From Chlorocebus sabaeus (taxonomy: Eukaryota; Chordata; Mammalia; Primates; Cercopithecidae): 64,000 nt of DNA. The translations under genes and the position numbers were made by a program. The stretch covers positions 15,939,326 to 16,003,325 of the forward strand of contig NC_132926.1 in assembly GCF_047675955.1 (NCBI RefSeq). The letters are read 5' to 3'. The notes under the pieces were generated by a model. That model did not search any database and was not told the DNA's origin. It saw only the letters and a list, made by a program, of their open reading frames with translations. Shown one piece after another: positions 1-11,493 of this stretch; the first letter of the stretch is position 1, and each line of letters begins with the position of its first letter.

Positions 1-1101
1 AGAATGTCATAAATTACCAAGAAAGAATAATGAATATAAAAAACAGTAGTTTTCAACCCAAAACTTGTAACCACCTTCCTTTCCTTTATTCATTCTATTT
101 GGAAAGAACTTTACAGATTGTGAGCTGATCTCCTAATACGAAAGTCAATTCAAGGGAGTCTTGAACTCTCTCCAACCAATCAGTTTTAAAGTAGAACCCT
201 AGCACGGTGATGTTCAAAATGTTTCATTATGTATTCTCCGAACGAATTTTGAAAAAATCACATATGTCTTTACACATTTTAAATTTGATATCTACATTTT
301 AAATTATCATTTGTTCAAAGAGTAACAAGTTATGAGATTCCCAGCAGTGAGGTATATTACACATGTTCTTCAAATATAGATTTTTGTCAAAAGTTTACAG
401 CTTCAGATTCAGTTCATTCAACTTACGGAAAATGCCCACTGAAGAAGCTAATTGGCAATGCTAACTCTCATTGTCAAACCAGTACTTCACATCAAATGTA
501 CCTTCAATCAGAAAACATGTCTGACTTCAGTTTTTAATTAAAGAAAATGATAATATGCATCCCTGTGACAACTCTCTCACTTATTAATTTTCACTTAAGC
601 TGAGTTGAAAAAGGGAAGGAAGGCAGTTCACTTACCACTAGAACATAAGCTCTGAAAGGGCAGGGATTTTTATCTGTTGCTCACTGATATGTTTTCCATG
701 CAATAAGAATATAGTAGGTACTTAATATTTGAAATATTTTGTGAATACTGGATGGAAAAGAAGATGACAGATAATAGATGATAGATAGACAGACAGATGT
801 AAATAGACACTGAGCTCCACCATGAGTGTGTAGCCAGGATAAAATGAAATCCTTCGTCACCTCATGGAATCTGTATCTTTTCAAATTATTCCTAGAGGGC
901 TTTTCAACCTGGGGCAATGCATCATATACTGAGATTTCAATTGCATGAGTCTACCTTTTTTTTCTAGTACAGTAAGAGATGAACACTGTTCAAGGGAGCT
1001 GGGAAAACAAACTGGTAGGCAACAGACAGATACTCAACAAGGCAGTTTTGGAAAGAAGAATATCTAAGGAAATGAAGAGCTTGAAAGTTGTGCATGCCTA
1101 T
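1..1101. other. Unique, AT-rich DNA without a recognised gene
   Basis: No repeat family or coding exon is recognisable. Short open frames here have no domain, and stops are frequent on both strands. The only low-complexity feature is a degenerate GATA/GACA tract at about 762-799. Confidence 0.5.
762..799. repeat. Degenerate (GATA)n/(GACA)n microsatellite
   Basis: A short run of GATA units passes into GACA units, with interruptions. It is too short and impure to be highly polymorphic. Confidence 0.6.
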
Positions 1102-1496
1102 TGCCTCAGTATGTTTTGTGCTACTATCACAGAATGGGTAATTTATAATGAATAGAAATTTATTTCTCACACTTCTAGAGGCTGGGAAGTCCAAGATCAA
1201 GGTGTCAGCAGGTTAAGGCCCAATCTCTCTTCTTCTGCCATAGCACCTTGAACACTGCCCCCTGTGTTCAAGAGGAACGGAGGAATGAATGCTATGTCCT
1301 CACCTGGCAGAAGAGTAGAAGAGAGAGAACATGCTCCTACAAGCCCTGTCATAGCCGCATTAATCCACTCATAAGGGCAGGTCCCTCGTGAGTTAGGTCA
1401 TGACACCTCCCTGTCGGTCCCGCCCTCCCAACACTGTTGCATTGGGAATTAAGTTTCCAACACATGAATTTTTGGAGACACATGCAAACCATACCA
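1102..1496 (-). mobile_element. MaLR LTR, MSTD/MLT1A-like, solo
   Basis: Read on the minus strand it starts with the MaLR head (TATGGTTTG), runs through the GTGAGGACA block, and ends with the GAGAAATAAATTTCT polyadenylation region before an LTR tail. Its length of about 395 bp fits a solo LTR. The five bases on each side (CCTAT left, CCCAT right) match at 4 of 5, consistent with a decayed 5-bp target duplication. No internal region is present. Subfamily is by eye. Confidence 0.7.
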
Positions 1497-1812
1497 CCCA
1501 TGTAATGTCTGGACAGTCTTCTTGGGCCACCATTTTGAGACCAGTCCACCAAGGATTGGGAAGCATATTAATAAGAAAAGCAAACCAATGGGCCTGGAGA
1601 ACAAAAAGTGGGGTTTGAATTCAGGACTGGGCCAGATCTGTGATCTAATCAGAAGACAATCTGCAGTCATAAAGGCACAAGGAGCACATGCCTATAGAAC
1701 AGAGAGCCTAATATAATTGTGCAGGCAAGATGGAGTGAGGTATATATTGGGAAAAGCAGCCTCATTCACATAACTTTTTGACCCTTTCTCAGATGCATTA
1801 AGAATGGGCCTT

Positions 1813-1964
1813 GGTCAGCCATAGTGTCTCACACCAGTGAACCCAGCACTTTCTGAGGCTGAGGCGGGAGGATCCTGGGAGGAGTTTGAGACCAGCCTGG
1901 GCAACATAGTGAAACCCTGTCTCATATTTTTTTTTTAAGTAAAAATTAAAATAATAAAAAAAAT
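1813..1964 (+). mobile_element. Alu left-monomer fragment (FLAM/AluJ-like)
   Basis: The Alu left arm runs from GGTCAGCC through GAGACCAGCCTGGGCAACAT to GTCTC, followed directly by an A/T-rich tail with no right arm. It is flanked by a near-perfect 11-bp duplication (GAATGGGCCTT at 1802-1812, GAATGGGTCTT at 1965-1975). It therefore inserted as a monomer or short product and is not a later deletion. Confidence 0.8.
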
Positions 1965-1975
1965 GAATGGGTCTT

Positions 1976-2474
1976 AATGTGGAGCACTTCCTTATCGAGG
2001 GAGAGAGTCCTCATGGTCTGTGTTAGGCTTAAATGAAACCTTGTATTGAAATACCTTTCCTTTTCCACACTCAATTGTACTCCTTTGTTCTGCTTAAGTA
2101 TGTACATTATATGGCACCTTGCCAATACCATTACTATATCTGTCCCCTTTGGGGAGGGCTGGTCCTGCTGCTGCTGTACAAGGGGGTACCTGGCATCGGC
2201 TCCTGGGAGGGACCCACTGGGCTTAGGAGACCAATGGCCACTACTGAAGCTGATCTCGCTCAGTTTCTTCTCCATGTGAGTAAAACATTGTTCTATTCAG
2301 TGCTTCACTGTATTGTTTTCTTTGATGACTCTGATGCCAACATGCAGTGGTCAGAAATGATCAGGCTTCTATTCCTGACAATAGGCAACACATACCACTT
2401 GCTCAGCAGTAGAACGTCACCTTACATGTTTTATTTTTTCCATATGGAATTTGTCTTTCCTTGACATTCTATTA
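1976..2474. other. Unclassified DNA with a chance open frame
   Basis: A plus-strand frame of 143 codons (2033-2464) runs through this stretch, but its product has no recognisable domain. There is no plausible splice or promoter context and the composition is not coding-like. I treat it as chance. It could be a very old repeat that I do not recognise. Confidence 0.4.
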
Positions 2475-2620
2475 AAGATTTATTTGCTTATCCATTCTCT
2501 ATCACTAAGTTATGTGAAAGTGGACATTTTGTCAGTTTTTTTCACAGCTATATCCCCAGTGCCTGAGAAAGTGACAGGGACATAGAAGGTGCTCAATCAA
2601 TATGCATTCAGTCATGTTAC
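2475..2620 (+). mobile_element. L2 LINE 3' end fragment
   Basis: The tail pattern of L2 is visible: TATCCCCAGTGCCTGAGA, then an ACATAGAAGGTGCTCAATCAATA block before CATTCAGTCATG. This corresponds to the L2 3' terminus in plus orientation. Confidence 0.65.
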
Positions 2621-2699
2621 TCAACATAATACCTTGGCAATAGTTGTAGACCAGGCTTGAGGAAGCAAAATGGGCCTCTGTCTAGCCCAGCTGGGCCTG

Positions 2700-2797
2700 G
2701 GGCTTGTTTGAATACCCTAGAGTTTCGATTTCTTTACTTTCTATATTAGAAGATGGGAGCTGACATTTGCTAAGATCCCTTCCAGTTCTGTTTTCTG
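2700..2797 (+). mobile_element. Possible MIR-type SINE fragment
   Basis: GATTTCTTTACTTTCTATAT followed by AAGATCCCTTCCAGTTCTG resembles the 3' half of a MIR-like SINE. It is heavily diverged. Confidence 0.35.
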
Positions 2798-3557
2798 TTT
2801 TTCACCATGGGTGGTTATCTGAAGGGGTTCATAGGTGTTCATGCGTGTGAGTTTCACTGTGTGTATGCACATGCTTATATTTGTGTGTGTGGGGGGCGGG
2901 TTCTGAAGGGGAAAATTCAGAAAAAGAGGAGAACCTGCATTTTTAAAATTAATATGGTGTTAGAGGCATTAAGGGTCAAAGTCAGAAGGCAGAAACAAAT
3001 AGTGTAGGTAAAATGCATGACTTAGTTAGGTAGAAGAGTGAAGATCTGTTATAAAGAGAAACAGAGGTTGGGAGATTTTATAAAAGTAGGAGCTTCTGCA
3101 GAGGAATATGGAAGACCTCCATATTCTACAGCTTTTATATTACTATTATTAATGTTATTTTGAGTACATGATTACCCTCTGATAATAACAATGTTTAAAA
3201 TATTTTCACCAAGAAGTCTTATTTTGGAAAAAATATATGTAATTTTTATCCTTTGTGTTTTCAGAGGAAGAGGAGCTATTTTTTGAGAAGTATCATTGAA
3301 TGTAAAAGCAGATTTGTTTAAGTCATTTTAAATGTTAAAAAGAAATAAATGCCATAAATTAATCTTTGTGGGGAAGACAGTTTGTAAAAACAGAAATGAT
3401 CAGTGGATAAAATAACACCAAAATCTTCAGGAATCCCAGAAATTATCTTGGTACTTGGTGCCGCACATAATTGCTACTAATAGTTCTACTAAATATTGGC
3501 AATTACATTTCAGTGATATATAAACATGTGTCACTTAATTATTTTAGTAAGTCCATG
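2798..3557. other. Unique AT-rich DNA, no gene seen
   Basis: The stretch holds a degenerate TG-rich segment near 2835-2900 with a short G run. Nothing else is recognisable. Confidence 0.45.
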
Positions 3558-3650
3558 ACATAGCAACTGTTAGTTTCCTTATTAAGTAAGTGAAGAAACT
3601 GAAGCTTGGGAAAGGTCAATAACTCCTAAGGCCACACATTCTACAGAGTA
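3558..3650 (-). mobile_element. MIR SINE core fragment
   Basis: The reverse complement of the MIR core is visible: GAAGAAACTGAAGCTTGGGA, then a CAATAACT block and GGCCACACA. It is ancient and diverged. Confidence 0.55.
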
Positions 3651-3678
3651 AGATCCACTCAGAGCACTTGAAAGATGC

Positions 3679-4100
3679 TGTGTTAGTCCGTTCTGCATTG
3701 CTATAAAGGAATACCTGAGACCAGGTAATTTATAACGAAAAGAGGTCTCTGGCTCACGATTCTGTAGGCTGTACAAGAAACATAAGGCTGGCATCTGCTT
3801 CTTGTGAGAACCTCAGGAAGCTTAAAATCATGACAGAAGTCCATGTATGAAAGATGGTGAGAAAGGGAGCAAGAGAGAGGGGAAGAGGTGCCAGGCTCTT
3901 TTAAACAACCAGATCTTGTGCGATTTTGTAGAGTGAGAACTCACTCATCATTACCATGAGGACAGCATTAAGCCATTCATGAGGGATCCACCCCCATGAC
4001 CCAAACAACACCCCCAACTCCCTCCCCAGGCCCACTTCCAACATTGCAGGTCACATTTTAACATGAGATTTGGAGGGAACAAAACATCTAAACCATATCA
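3679..4100 (-). mobile_element. Solo MaLR LTR (MST/THE1 type) with perfect target duplication
   Basis: On the plus strand it opens TGTGTTAGTCCGTTCTGCAT and closes ACCATATCA, the inverted ends of a THE1/MST LTR (TGATATGG ... ACTAACACA). The CCCGAGACTGGG-like and TAATTTATAA blocks are recognisable. Its 422 bp fits a complete LTR. A perfect 5-bp duplication (GATGC) lies at 3674-3678 and 4101-4105, so the boundaries are exact. No internal sequence is present, so it is a solo LTR left by LTR-LTR recombination. Confidence 0.88.
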
Positions 4101-4105
4101 GATGC

Positions 4106-6524
4106 GTTTTATGTAAAGTTGTATCTAAACACTTAACCAAATTTACTATAATTTGTCACAGGCTTTGCTGTCTAGACACAGCAAGCTTCCTCTTGGAAGA
4201 TCTTATTTCAGGTGACAAAAAACCAAGAATGGTTTAAGCCAGGTAAATTCTTTGATTGAAAGTAAATTATAACCATTGTTTGCCTGTTCACTTCTACTTT
4301 TAATGTACATGTGTGCCAGATTGCAGAGATGAAAGCCTTGTCAGTCACAGGTACACTTAAAAAATCAATCCAAAAGCAAAAAGAAGTTTGATAAAGATTC
4401 TACAGTAGTAACATGAACTAGCCCCAAATGTCTATTTTCTATTCAATTGCTTTTCAAAAGTTTGAAAGCTGCTTGTTAACTGCGTATTTTTTTTAATATA
4501 AGATTTTAAGGTGTTTCTTATTTCTAAGTAACATGATGGAGTTGAGTGTTTACTTTTATTGAGATGTCAGTAGGAAAAATGTATTTTCACATTTGTTGAA
4601 AAGTCAGTAGGAGATAATCAACGTAATCATTATGATATCTACTAACATTTAGATAATATCATTTATTCTATTAATTGTGCTCACATTTTATTCATTAAAG
4701 GACACACATAGACACAACTGTTACAGAACCTTAATAATATTTTATGTTTGGTTAGTTAACATTATCTTTTCCACTCCATGATTTTACCTTCTTTTCCCTA
4801 ACATGGAGAAGTTTCATTTGGGTAGTCTTCTGTCTGCTTAACATAGATGTGAAAACATTATATGGGGAGGAACCTATACAGCTATGTTGCTATTTTCTAC
4901 ATTCTAGCAAAGTACTTGGCTTCTGTTGTGTACAAACTTAATAAATGCTGAAACCCATGTGGCTCAATTTCTGTATGGAGCACACTCTACCTACCAGATA
5001 GTTAAACCCTAAATTTATTTTGCATCTCAGAGAACACTGAAGTCTTATACCAGGACTCCCAGAAACCCTTCCCTCCAATTTCTACTTCTTTCTTATCCTA
5101 CATCTGCTTTCAAGTCTTTCAAACCCTGAATTCTCAAACCCTCTTCTCTCAGGCAAAGTCTGCTGACATTCTTTTCTCTCTTTTCTCTCCTTTGTAAATA
5201 AAATTTATCTTTTGAGATTCATCTGCGTTCTCTCTGCTCTTGCTTCTGAAGTCTTGCCTACATGCCCCATATTCTCCTAAGTTTGCATCACAGAATATTC
5301 TGGAAATACATTGGCAAACACTTTGCTTTATGTGGAGAGTTAGGGCAGCAAGAGGAGAGGGGAAGACAGATAATCATCAAATAATAGTACATCCTATTAC
5401 CCTTCACCAATGATAAGTGCAGGGGGGCCCAAACTTTCCCCATAAGTTACTCTTGATCTTGGAGCAGCAATGAATGCCCAGCCTCCAGCTCTTCCAGACC
5501 TCCCTGAATCAGTCTCACTGTGTCTCCTCAGATATACCGCACTATCTAGGCAGAATCCATTCCTTAAAGATGTGACTCAGCTCTGTGGGGCCCCGGAGAA
5601 ATAGTACCAAGTGGATATTCATGCCCCCTCACTGTCTGAATACCAGGTTTTACCACTTCCAATCTCCCCAGTTCTGATAACCCTAGCCACTTTCTTGGTT
5701 CCCCCAGTTCAGAAGGCAGTAGCTATCTCCTGCCGTTACTGTCTTTGGATTGCCTCAGTGGTTCTTTTGTGTTGATTCGGTTCTTTAACACCTGCATTGT
5801 CAATACTTTATACTTAATTTCTTCTGTAGAAATACACACCCAGGGTAGTTTCTGGTTTCTTCACTGGAACTGGATTAACACAGGGCTAGAGTGTGCTGAT
5901 AGTATAAATCACACGACTATGACCCAGTAAAGATTCACACTATATACATACTGTATATGCTGATTTGGAATTCAAGGCAGAATCTGGGAAATTACTGTGG
6001 AGACGGGTCACACAACCCTGAGTCCAGATGAAGATAGTTTATATTATTAAGAAGATTTAGTATATATTTCTCAATATATGATTATATATTTGATATGTAT
6101 CTCAATGTACTATATATTCATATATCTTAAGGGTGTTCCTAAAAGATAACATTGTACTATAATTTAATAAATAATACTTACATATTCTTGAAATATATCA
6201 AGTTTCATGCAAAAACATATAACTTGTCTATAGGTCTCTGTAATTGAGTTTTAGTAGCTCTCAAGAGAGGGAAGAAAATGTCTTCATATGTCTGCATCTC
6301 ACAGAGGACCACTAAATATTTGAGGCACTTGCAAATTTACTTATAAACCCTGTAATGGCTAAAACTATATTGTTTTGCCCTTTGTCTCTAAGAAAACAAA
6401 TATTTTTCTGGCTAATGCTTCTCCTTTTACAAGTGTTTTGCTAATATGATACTTTATGTTTGAATAGAGTCTTATTACATACGAAGTACATTTGTATTTA
6501 TTACCATCCATAATTCATACCACA
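4106..6524. other. Unclassified old DNA, no gene seen
   Basis: A weak L2/MIR-like tail (CTTAATAAATGCTGAAA) is visible near 4920-4955. A pyrimidine-rich stretch runs about 5040-5280. The 5400-5890 part is GC-richer and ends in a CTGGTTTCTTCACTGGAACT-like motif seen at the ends of some old retroelements, but I cannot assign it. 6050-6210 is AT-rich. Confidence 0.4.
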
Positions 6525-6680
6525 AATCTATAAATCAGTATTTCTTCCATTTTATTTTGGAGAATGTAACACTCAGAAAGATTCAAGAATTTACTCATGT
6601 GTCTAGATTCACAGGTGGAACTGGACACGGTATCTCAGAACTCTCCATCCACGTACTATTTTGCTTTGCTCCACTGTTTG
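6525..6680 (-). mobile_element. MIR SINE fragment
   Basis: It is a reverse-complement MIR: TTCCATTTTATTTTGGAGAA, a CACTCAGAAAGATTCAAGAA block, TTTACTCATGTGTCTAGATT, then a GGTGGAACTGGACACGGTAT segment matching the start of the SINE. It is diverged but colinear. Confidence 0.6.
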
Positions 6681-7556
6681 TTAACTTGATTCTTCCATAG
6701 GAAGTATGTTGTCAAACATGGGAATCTCATCATGGCCCAGCTATGTTGAAAATCCCCACATTTACAATATTTTAAAAACATGACCACACTTCTTATATAG
6801 CTTATTTTGTAAAAACTGCATTTAAGAGGTTTATCAGAGATAGGACTCTAAGAAACCAAATGGAAGGGATAATTACCTTCAGGGATATTTTATTATTAAA
6901 AGGTATAATGAGAGGTACTATGAGAGTAGATTAAACTATTAGGGAACCTGCCACAAGTGACTTAGTAATTTGAAAGATCATTTATCATTTTCAATCATGA
7001 CTTTCAGTTCACTTTTCTGGGTGATATTTCAAAATACTCCAGAAATTCTCTCTCTTTTTTGATTGCTAAATATGCAAATTGTTCTATTTATATGTAGAGA
7101 AAATAAAAGTACATTTGATAATTAATCTAGTTACACAAATGCCCTTTGTATTTATAACAACATCCTTACAATTCATCATCATAAAGCTATTGGATACTTA
7201 ATTCTTATCTGTTCCTGTGACCTGAGTTTAATTTTCTCTTGGCCTTTTTTAACTTGCTAAAAAATAATTGTAATCTACTAGCAAATCTTGAACAAAAAGT
7301 GAAAACTAAAAATAAGATACAATTTTATCTATTGATAATGACTTACATATATTTTAAATATCCATCCATACACACAAGGTTTTGACAGAAGCTGCTCCTT
7401 TCCCACTCAGTACCAATTTCCTGCTGCTCCCATGTTGGAGAGTGCCTGTATTGTCAGAAGTAGCAATATATCTGGCTAAAAATTGTATTTCCAACCCTCC
7501 TCTAAAGACAGAGGTAGCCAGTGATGTGTAAAAAATAGCTATTGTGTAGAGCTTCC
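6681..7556. other. Unique AT-rich DNA, no gene seen
   Basis: No repeat or coding signal is recognised. Stops are dense in all frames. Confidence 0.45.
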
Positions 7557-7863
7557 TTTTTTTTGTTTTTTAAATTTTTTTGAGATGGAGTTTTGCTCTG
7601 TCACCCAGGCTGGAATGCAGTGGCATGATCTTGGCTCATTGCAACTTCCACCTCCCAGGTTCAAGCGATTCTCCTGCCTCAGCCTCCTGAGTAGCTGGGA
7701 TTACAGCTGCCAGCCACCATGCTTATCTACTTTTTCTATTTTTAGTAGAGACAGGGTTTCACCATGTTGGCCAGGCTGGTCTCGAACTCCTGACCTCAGG
7801 TGATCCACCCGCCTTGGCCTCCAAAAGTGCTGGGATTACAGGCATGAGCCATCATGCCTGGCC
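7557..7863 (-). mobile_element. AluS-like element, minus strand
   Basis: It is a full-length dimeric Alu in reverse: a T-rich start (A-tail), GAGATGGAGTTTTGCTCTGT, the middle TTTTTCTATTTTTAGTAGAG, then GGGATTACAGGCATGAGCCA ending GCCTGGCC. The AGGTTTCACCATGTTGGCC and CTCGAACTCCTGACCTCAGG blocks are AluS-type. The short frame inside it is a shadow. Confidence 0.93.
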
Positions 7864-8219
7864 TGAAGCACTTTAAGAGTGCTTACTCAGGACTCAGATG
7901 GCAGGTTTTTACAACTTTATAAATCCATTTCCTTCATCTTTTGTTCTGACACATTGATGTAGATGTAGATCCAATGGCTGGTGCTATAGTAGCCATACTG
8001 TGACTGTAAAGCAAATTTAAGGAAAGAGGCCATATTCCAAAAGAAACCAAAGAGATAGAAGGATCAAGGAGCTACCATATGTCTATGAAGTGCCTGTCCT
8101 TGATTTTATTTATTTAATTTATTTATTTTGCTGTAAGAGAAGCCAGTGTAATTTCAGAACTTTTATTAGCATAGCACACAGTTTCTTAATTGACACACAA
8201 AATCTCTAAGCTAAGGGTT
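7864..8219. other. Unique DNA with a TTTA-rich patch
   Basis: A TTTA-rich low-complexity run lies at about 8103-8132. Otherwise nothing is recognised. Confidence 0.45.
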
Positions 8220-8815
8220 GTTCATATTTCTGGTAGGAGAATACACTGCTATATGGCTTTGAAGGTAAGTCACCGTGAAATAGCAAAAGTCTAAAAATGT
8301 ACATATATTTTGGGTCAGTAATTTTACTTCTACTAATTTACTTAAAGGAAATAACTAAAGTAGAATCTAATATGTACTTATAGTGATGTGATATTCAATT
8401 CAAAATTGCTTACAAATATTGGAATATCTGAAAAAACTTGAATGCTCAAAAATATAAAAATTAGTAAATAAATTATAGTAAAATTATATACAATTTAACC
8501 ACTAAAATTGATGTGTGTAATATTGTGACACAGAAGAATATTTATGACATTGTGAACTATTTTAAAGTGGTATCATACATTTCATTAATACACATTCAAT
8601 GTACTAAGGTGCGCATTTTGATACTGACAATGCTAATCTATAAAACATGACACATATGCACAAAAACTATCAGCATGGACATATGCCAAAAGCTGAGATT
8701 AGTTACCTTTGGGCCCTTCAGCACTGAGTAATTTATATCTGTGCTTAACTTTGAAATATATATATAATAAACATGTATCTCTTATATAGTAAGAGAAGAC
8801 TATGCTAGAAAAAAT
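8220..8815 (+). mobile_element. Old L1M 3' end
   Basis: It is colinear with the 3' end of mammalian L1M elements. The blocks are TTACTTCTACTAATTTACTT, a GGAAATAACTAAAG block, a region corresponding to the one-off 'ACAATGGAATACTATG' segment but decayed, GCTGAGATTAGTTACCTTTG, and an AT-rich tail with AATAAACATG. It is highly diverged and I see no target duplication. Confidence 0.6.
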
Positions 8816-8919
8816 ATATTAGAGAGTTGGGTGCTACATGACTAGAAATAAATAGGTTAGAGAATTGAAGTAACTATAATTCTTCTAATGATACCTAAAG
8901 AAATCTGAAACTATCTCAG

Positions 8920-8947
<28 letters not shown>
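8920..8947 (-). repeat. Orphan poly-T tract, probably a tail-only retro-insertion
   Basis: There are 28 uninterrupted T with no attached Alu or L1 body. The flanks resemble a decayed target duplication: ACTATCTCAG at 8910-8919 and ACTATATCTTAG at 8948-8959. This suggests an L1-mediated insertion of little more than a poly(A) tail in minus orientation. Confidence 0.5.
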
Positions 8948-8950
<3 letters not shown>

Positions 8951-9171
8951 ATATCTTAGAAGGAGATATCTGAAAAAGTTTTCTAATGAAATGAAGACAA
9001 ATTTCTGTGGCTTTCTTTTGGCCGGGGTTCACACCGTGTTGGTCCACTAACATACAATTCCAGGTGACAACATGTGACATAGGGAGACATGTCCTTTTTA
9101 CAAATTATAATGCATCAACTTGCCTATGGAACCCTTGAGAAAATCATCTGTATCTCGTCCAGTCTTATTTA

Positions 9172-9434
9172 TGTTTATTTTGAGACAAGGTCTCACTCTT
9201 TCACCCAGTGGAGTGATCATGACTCCCTGCAGCATCAACCTCCCAGGCTCAAGCGATCCTCCTGCCTCAGCTCCCCAAGTAACTGGGACTACAAGGTCAT
9301 GCCACCACGCCTTACTAATTTTTGTATTTCTTTGTAGAGATTGGGTTTTTCCATGTTGCCCAGGCTGGTCTTGAACTCCTGGGCTCAAGCTATTCTCCAG
9401 CCTCGGCCTCCAATCTTTACACCCCGTGTCGGGC
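9172..9434 (-). mobile_element. AluJ-like element, minus strand, degraded 5' end
   Basis: A reverse Alu is readable from TTTTGAGACAAGGTCTCACT to GCTCAAGCTATTCTCCAGCC. The GGTCTTGAACTCCTGGGCTC block is AluJ-like. The terminal part (normally ...GTGCTGGGATTACAGGC...) is replaced by CCAATCTTTACACCCCGTGT, so the Alu 5' end is eroded. Confidence 0.85.
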
Positions 9435-9453
9435 ACAGCATAACTTTGAGCAT

Positions 9454-9501
9454 GTGAGAATAGATTGTCTATGCAATGTGAGAACAGATTGCCTATGCAA
9501 T
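9454..9501. repeat. 24-bp tandem duplication
   Basis: Two adjacent 24-bp units, 9454-9477 and 9478-9501, both of the form GTGAGAAYAGATTGYCTATG..., differ at two positions. They sit in the short gap between two minus-strand Alus. Confidence 0.9.
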
Positions 9502-9509
9502 TGCATCCA

Positions 9510-9796
9510 TCTTTTTTTTTCTTTTTTAAGCTGGAATCTCGCTCTGTTGCCAGGCTGGAGTGCAGTGGTACGATCTTGGCTCACTGCAACCTCCGCCTCC
9601 CAGGTTCAAGCAATTCCCCTGCTTCAGCTTCCCGAGTAGCTGGGACTACAGGCACATGCCACCACACTCAGCTAATTTTTGTACTTTTAGTAGAGATGGG
9701 GCTTCACCATGTTGGCCAGGATGGTCTCAATCTTTTGACCTTGTGATCTGCCCACCTCGGCCTCTGAAAGTGCTGGCATTGCAGGTGTGAGCCAGG
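9510..9796 (-). mobile_element. AluSc/AluY-like element, minus strand
   Basis: A reverse Alu follows a T-rich start. The block GGATGGTCTCAATCTTTTGA then CCTTGTGATCTGCCCACCTC resembles AluSc/AluY rather than AluSx. The terminal GCGCCCGGCC is missing, replaced by a duplicated GTGAGCCAGGTGTGAGC. Confidence 0.9.
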
Positions 9797-9799
9797 TGT

Positions 9800-10440
9800 G
9801 AGCTTTTAGTCCTAGGATGTGCTAGGGTCTTTCTTTGGTATGTCCTTTTAAGAAAATGTTCTTATTCATGATTCACTGCATAGAAATCTTGGTAGAGAAA
9901 AATTTAAAAAGGAAAAGATAATATAAATAGAAAAATTATATTTCCAAAGTAGGTAGCACATTTATGTGAGAAATTATTGAACTACTGTGACAGGCAGTTT
10001 TTTGGGCTGCTTATTTTTGGACAGGGCCAAAAGCTTAAGACTGACTAATGAGTTTTGAACTGAAGTGACTTGTTGGCTGAGAATTTAGTTACCTGTGTGA
10101 GATCATCAAAAGTGTATTCTCTCTCCTCTTTGGATGGTAGCCAACAATTTTCAAGATGTTATTTGCTTAGTCACTGGGATCCCTAAGTGACTATAGTGTA
10201 CAAAGACCCACTTTAGTGCTGGTCTTCAACAAATCTATAGCATGACCAAGGAACAAGTCTTTTTTGTTTTAAGCTGCTAAGATTTTAGAGTTGTTTGCAA
10301 CTACAGGATAATTTAGACTGTTGTGATTATATATAATATATTTAGCCACATGGACTACATTGTTTATATTATAAATTATACATATCTTGAACTCAGTGTT
10401 GACTTATGATCCCATTATATGATAAAGAAATAAGTTTATT
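9800..10440. other. Mostly unclassified; possible old LTR tail at 10020-10325
   Basis: The segment ending GTTTTAAGCTGCTAAGATTT, then TAGAGTTGTTTGCAACTACA, resembles the 3' end of MLT1-type LTRs in plus orientation. The rest cannot be assigned, so the call is tentative. Confidence 0.35.
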
Positions 10441-10454
10441 ATTGAAAGAAAAAT

Positions 10455-10494
<40 letters not shown>
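10455..10494. repeat. Compound (AC)10(AT)10 microsatellite
   Basis: There are ten AC units (10455-10474) followed by ten AT units (10475-10494), all perfect. It is likely length-polymorphic. Confidence 0.97.
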
Positions 10495-10829
10495 CGCATT
10501 ATGAGAAACCCAGGAGATATCTAAAAGCATGTGAGCATAAACACATAGATACAAACATTTGTAAAAAACTCAACTTGAATGCCATTACCCAGAAACAGCT
10601 TTCACTAGTGTTATGTAAATGTAATTTCAGGCATCTCTTTATCCATATATACAAATAGAAAGCTAAACAGATAGGCATACAGAAATGAATAATTTTTCAA
10701 AATGATATTGCAGAAAGCATTACGTATGAATTTAATCAGATATGAAACAAGAGACTTAAATTGAAATAAAAATAAAATTAACACCAAATTATTGACATTT
10801 AAGAAAAATGTTTTTTCATCAGAGATTCT

Positions 10830-11140
10830 CGTCGTCTTTTGTATGCATTGAATATATTTGATGATAGTAAAGAATTAATTTTTAAGTATGATAATGGTAT
10901 ATATGTTTACACTAGCCAAAAGGGTTTTTATGACTTAGAGTTACACACTGAAATTAATGCTCAAATTACAGCATGTCTGCTATCACTCAATCCAAAAAGG
11001 GGTATGGATGAAAAAGTAGATGGAGTGAAATTGGTCATAGGGGACTGTTTTAGCCCTAGATCATGGTTATGGGTGGATTCATTATAATACTCTGTGTACT
11101 TTCATGTATGTTTGCAATTATCCATAATTTCAAATTAAAA
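10830..11140 (+). mobile_element. Old L1M-type 3' end
   Basis: The blocks GTATGATAATGGTATATATG, ACACTGAAATTAATG and GGATTCATTATAATACTCTG are followed by TACTTTCATGTATGTTTGCA and TCCATAATTTCAAATTAAAA. They follow the order of a common mammalian interspersed-repeat 3' end that I attribute to L1M. An 82-codon frame here is a by-product. Confidence 0.5.
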
Positions 11141-11149
11141 TAGAAAAGA

Positions 11150-11462
11150 GGCCTGGGGACGGTGGCTCATGCCTGTAATCCTGGAACTTTGGGAGGCCAA
11201 GGCAGGCAGATCACCTGAAGCCAGGAGTTCGAGACCAGGCTGGTCAACATGGTGAAACCCCATCTCTACTAAAAATACAGAAATTAGCCAGGTGTGGTGG
11301 CTTGCACCTGTAATCCAAGTTACTCAGGAGGCTGAGACAAGAGAATTGCTTGAACCTGGGAGGCAGAAGTTGCAGTGAGCTGAGATCACCCCACTGCAGT
11401 ACAATTTGGGCAACAGAGTGACACTTGGTCTCAAAAAAAAAAAAGAAAGAAAGAAAGAAAAG
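11150..11462 (+). mobile_element. AluS-like element, plus strand
   Basis: A full-length Alu runs from GGCCTGGGGACGGTGGCTCA to GTCTC, followed by an A-tail passing into (GAAA)n. The GAGACCAGGCTGGTCAACAT block is intact. The tail sits against AAAAGAG, which also precedes the Alu, consistent with a short target duplication. Confidence 0.93.
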
Positions 11463-11493
11463 AGATTCTATTTTATGAGCTGTAAGTCCATTT

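Noticed and set aside
2033..2464. 143-codon plus-strand open frame
   Set aside because: It is the longest non-LINE, non-Alu frame in the first 20 kb but has no domain and no plausible promoter or splice context. A frame of this length is expected by chance in 64 kb read six ways.
10455..10494. CRISPR-like periodicity
   Set aside because: It is a simple (AC)n(AT)n microsatellite. No array of repeats and spacers occurs anywhere, and the DNA is primate.
10839..11087. 82-codon open frame
   Set aside because: It lies inside an old L1M-like 3' end whose consensus blocks are recognisable. The frame is incidental.
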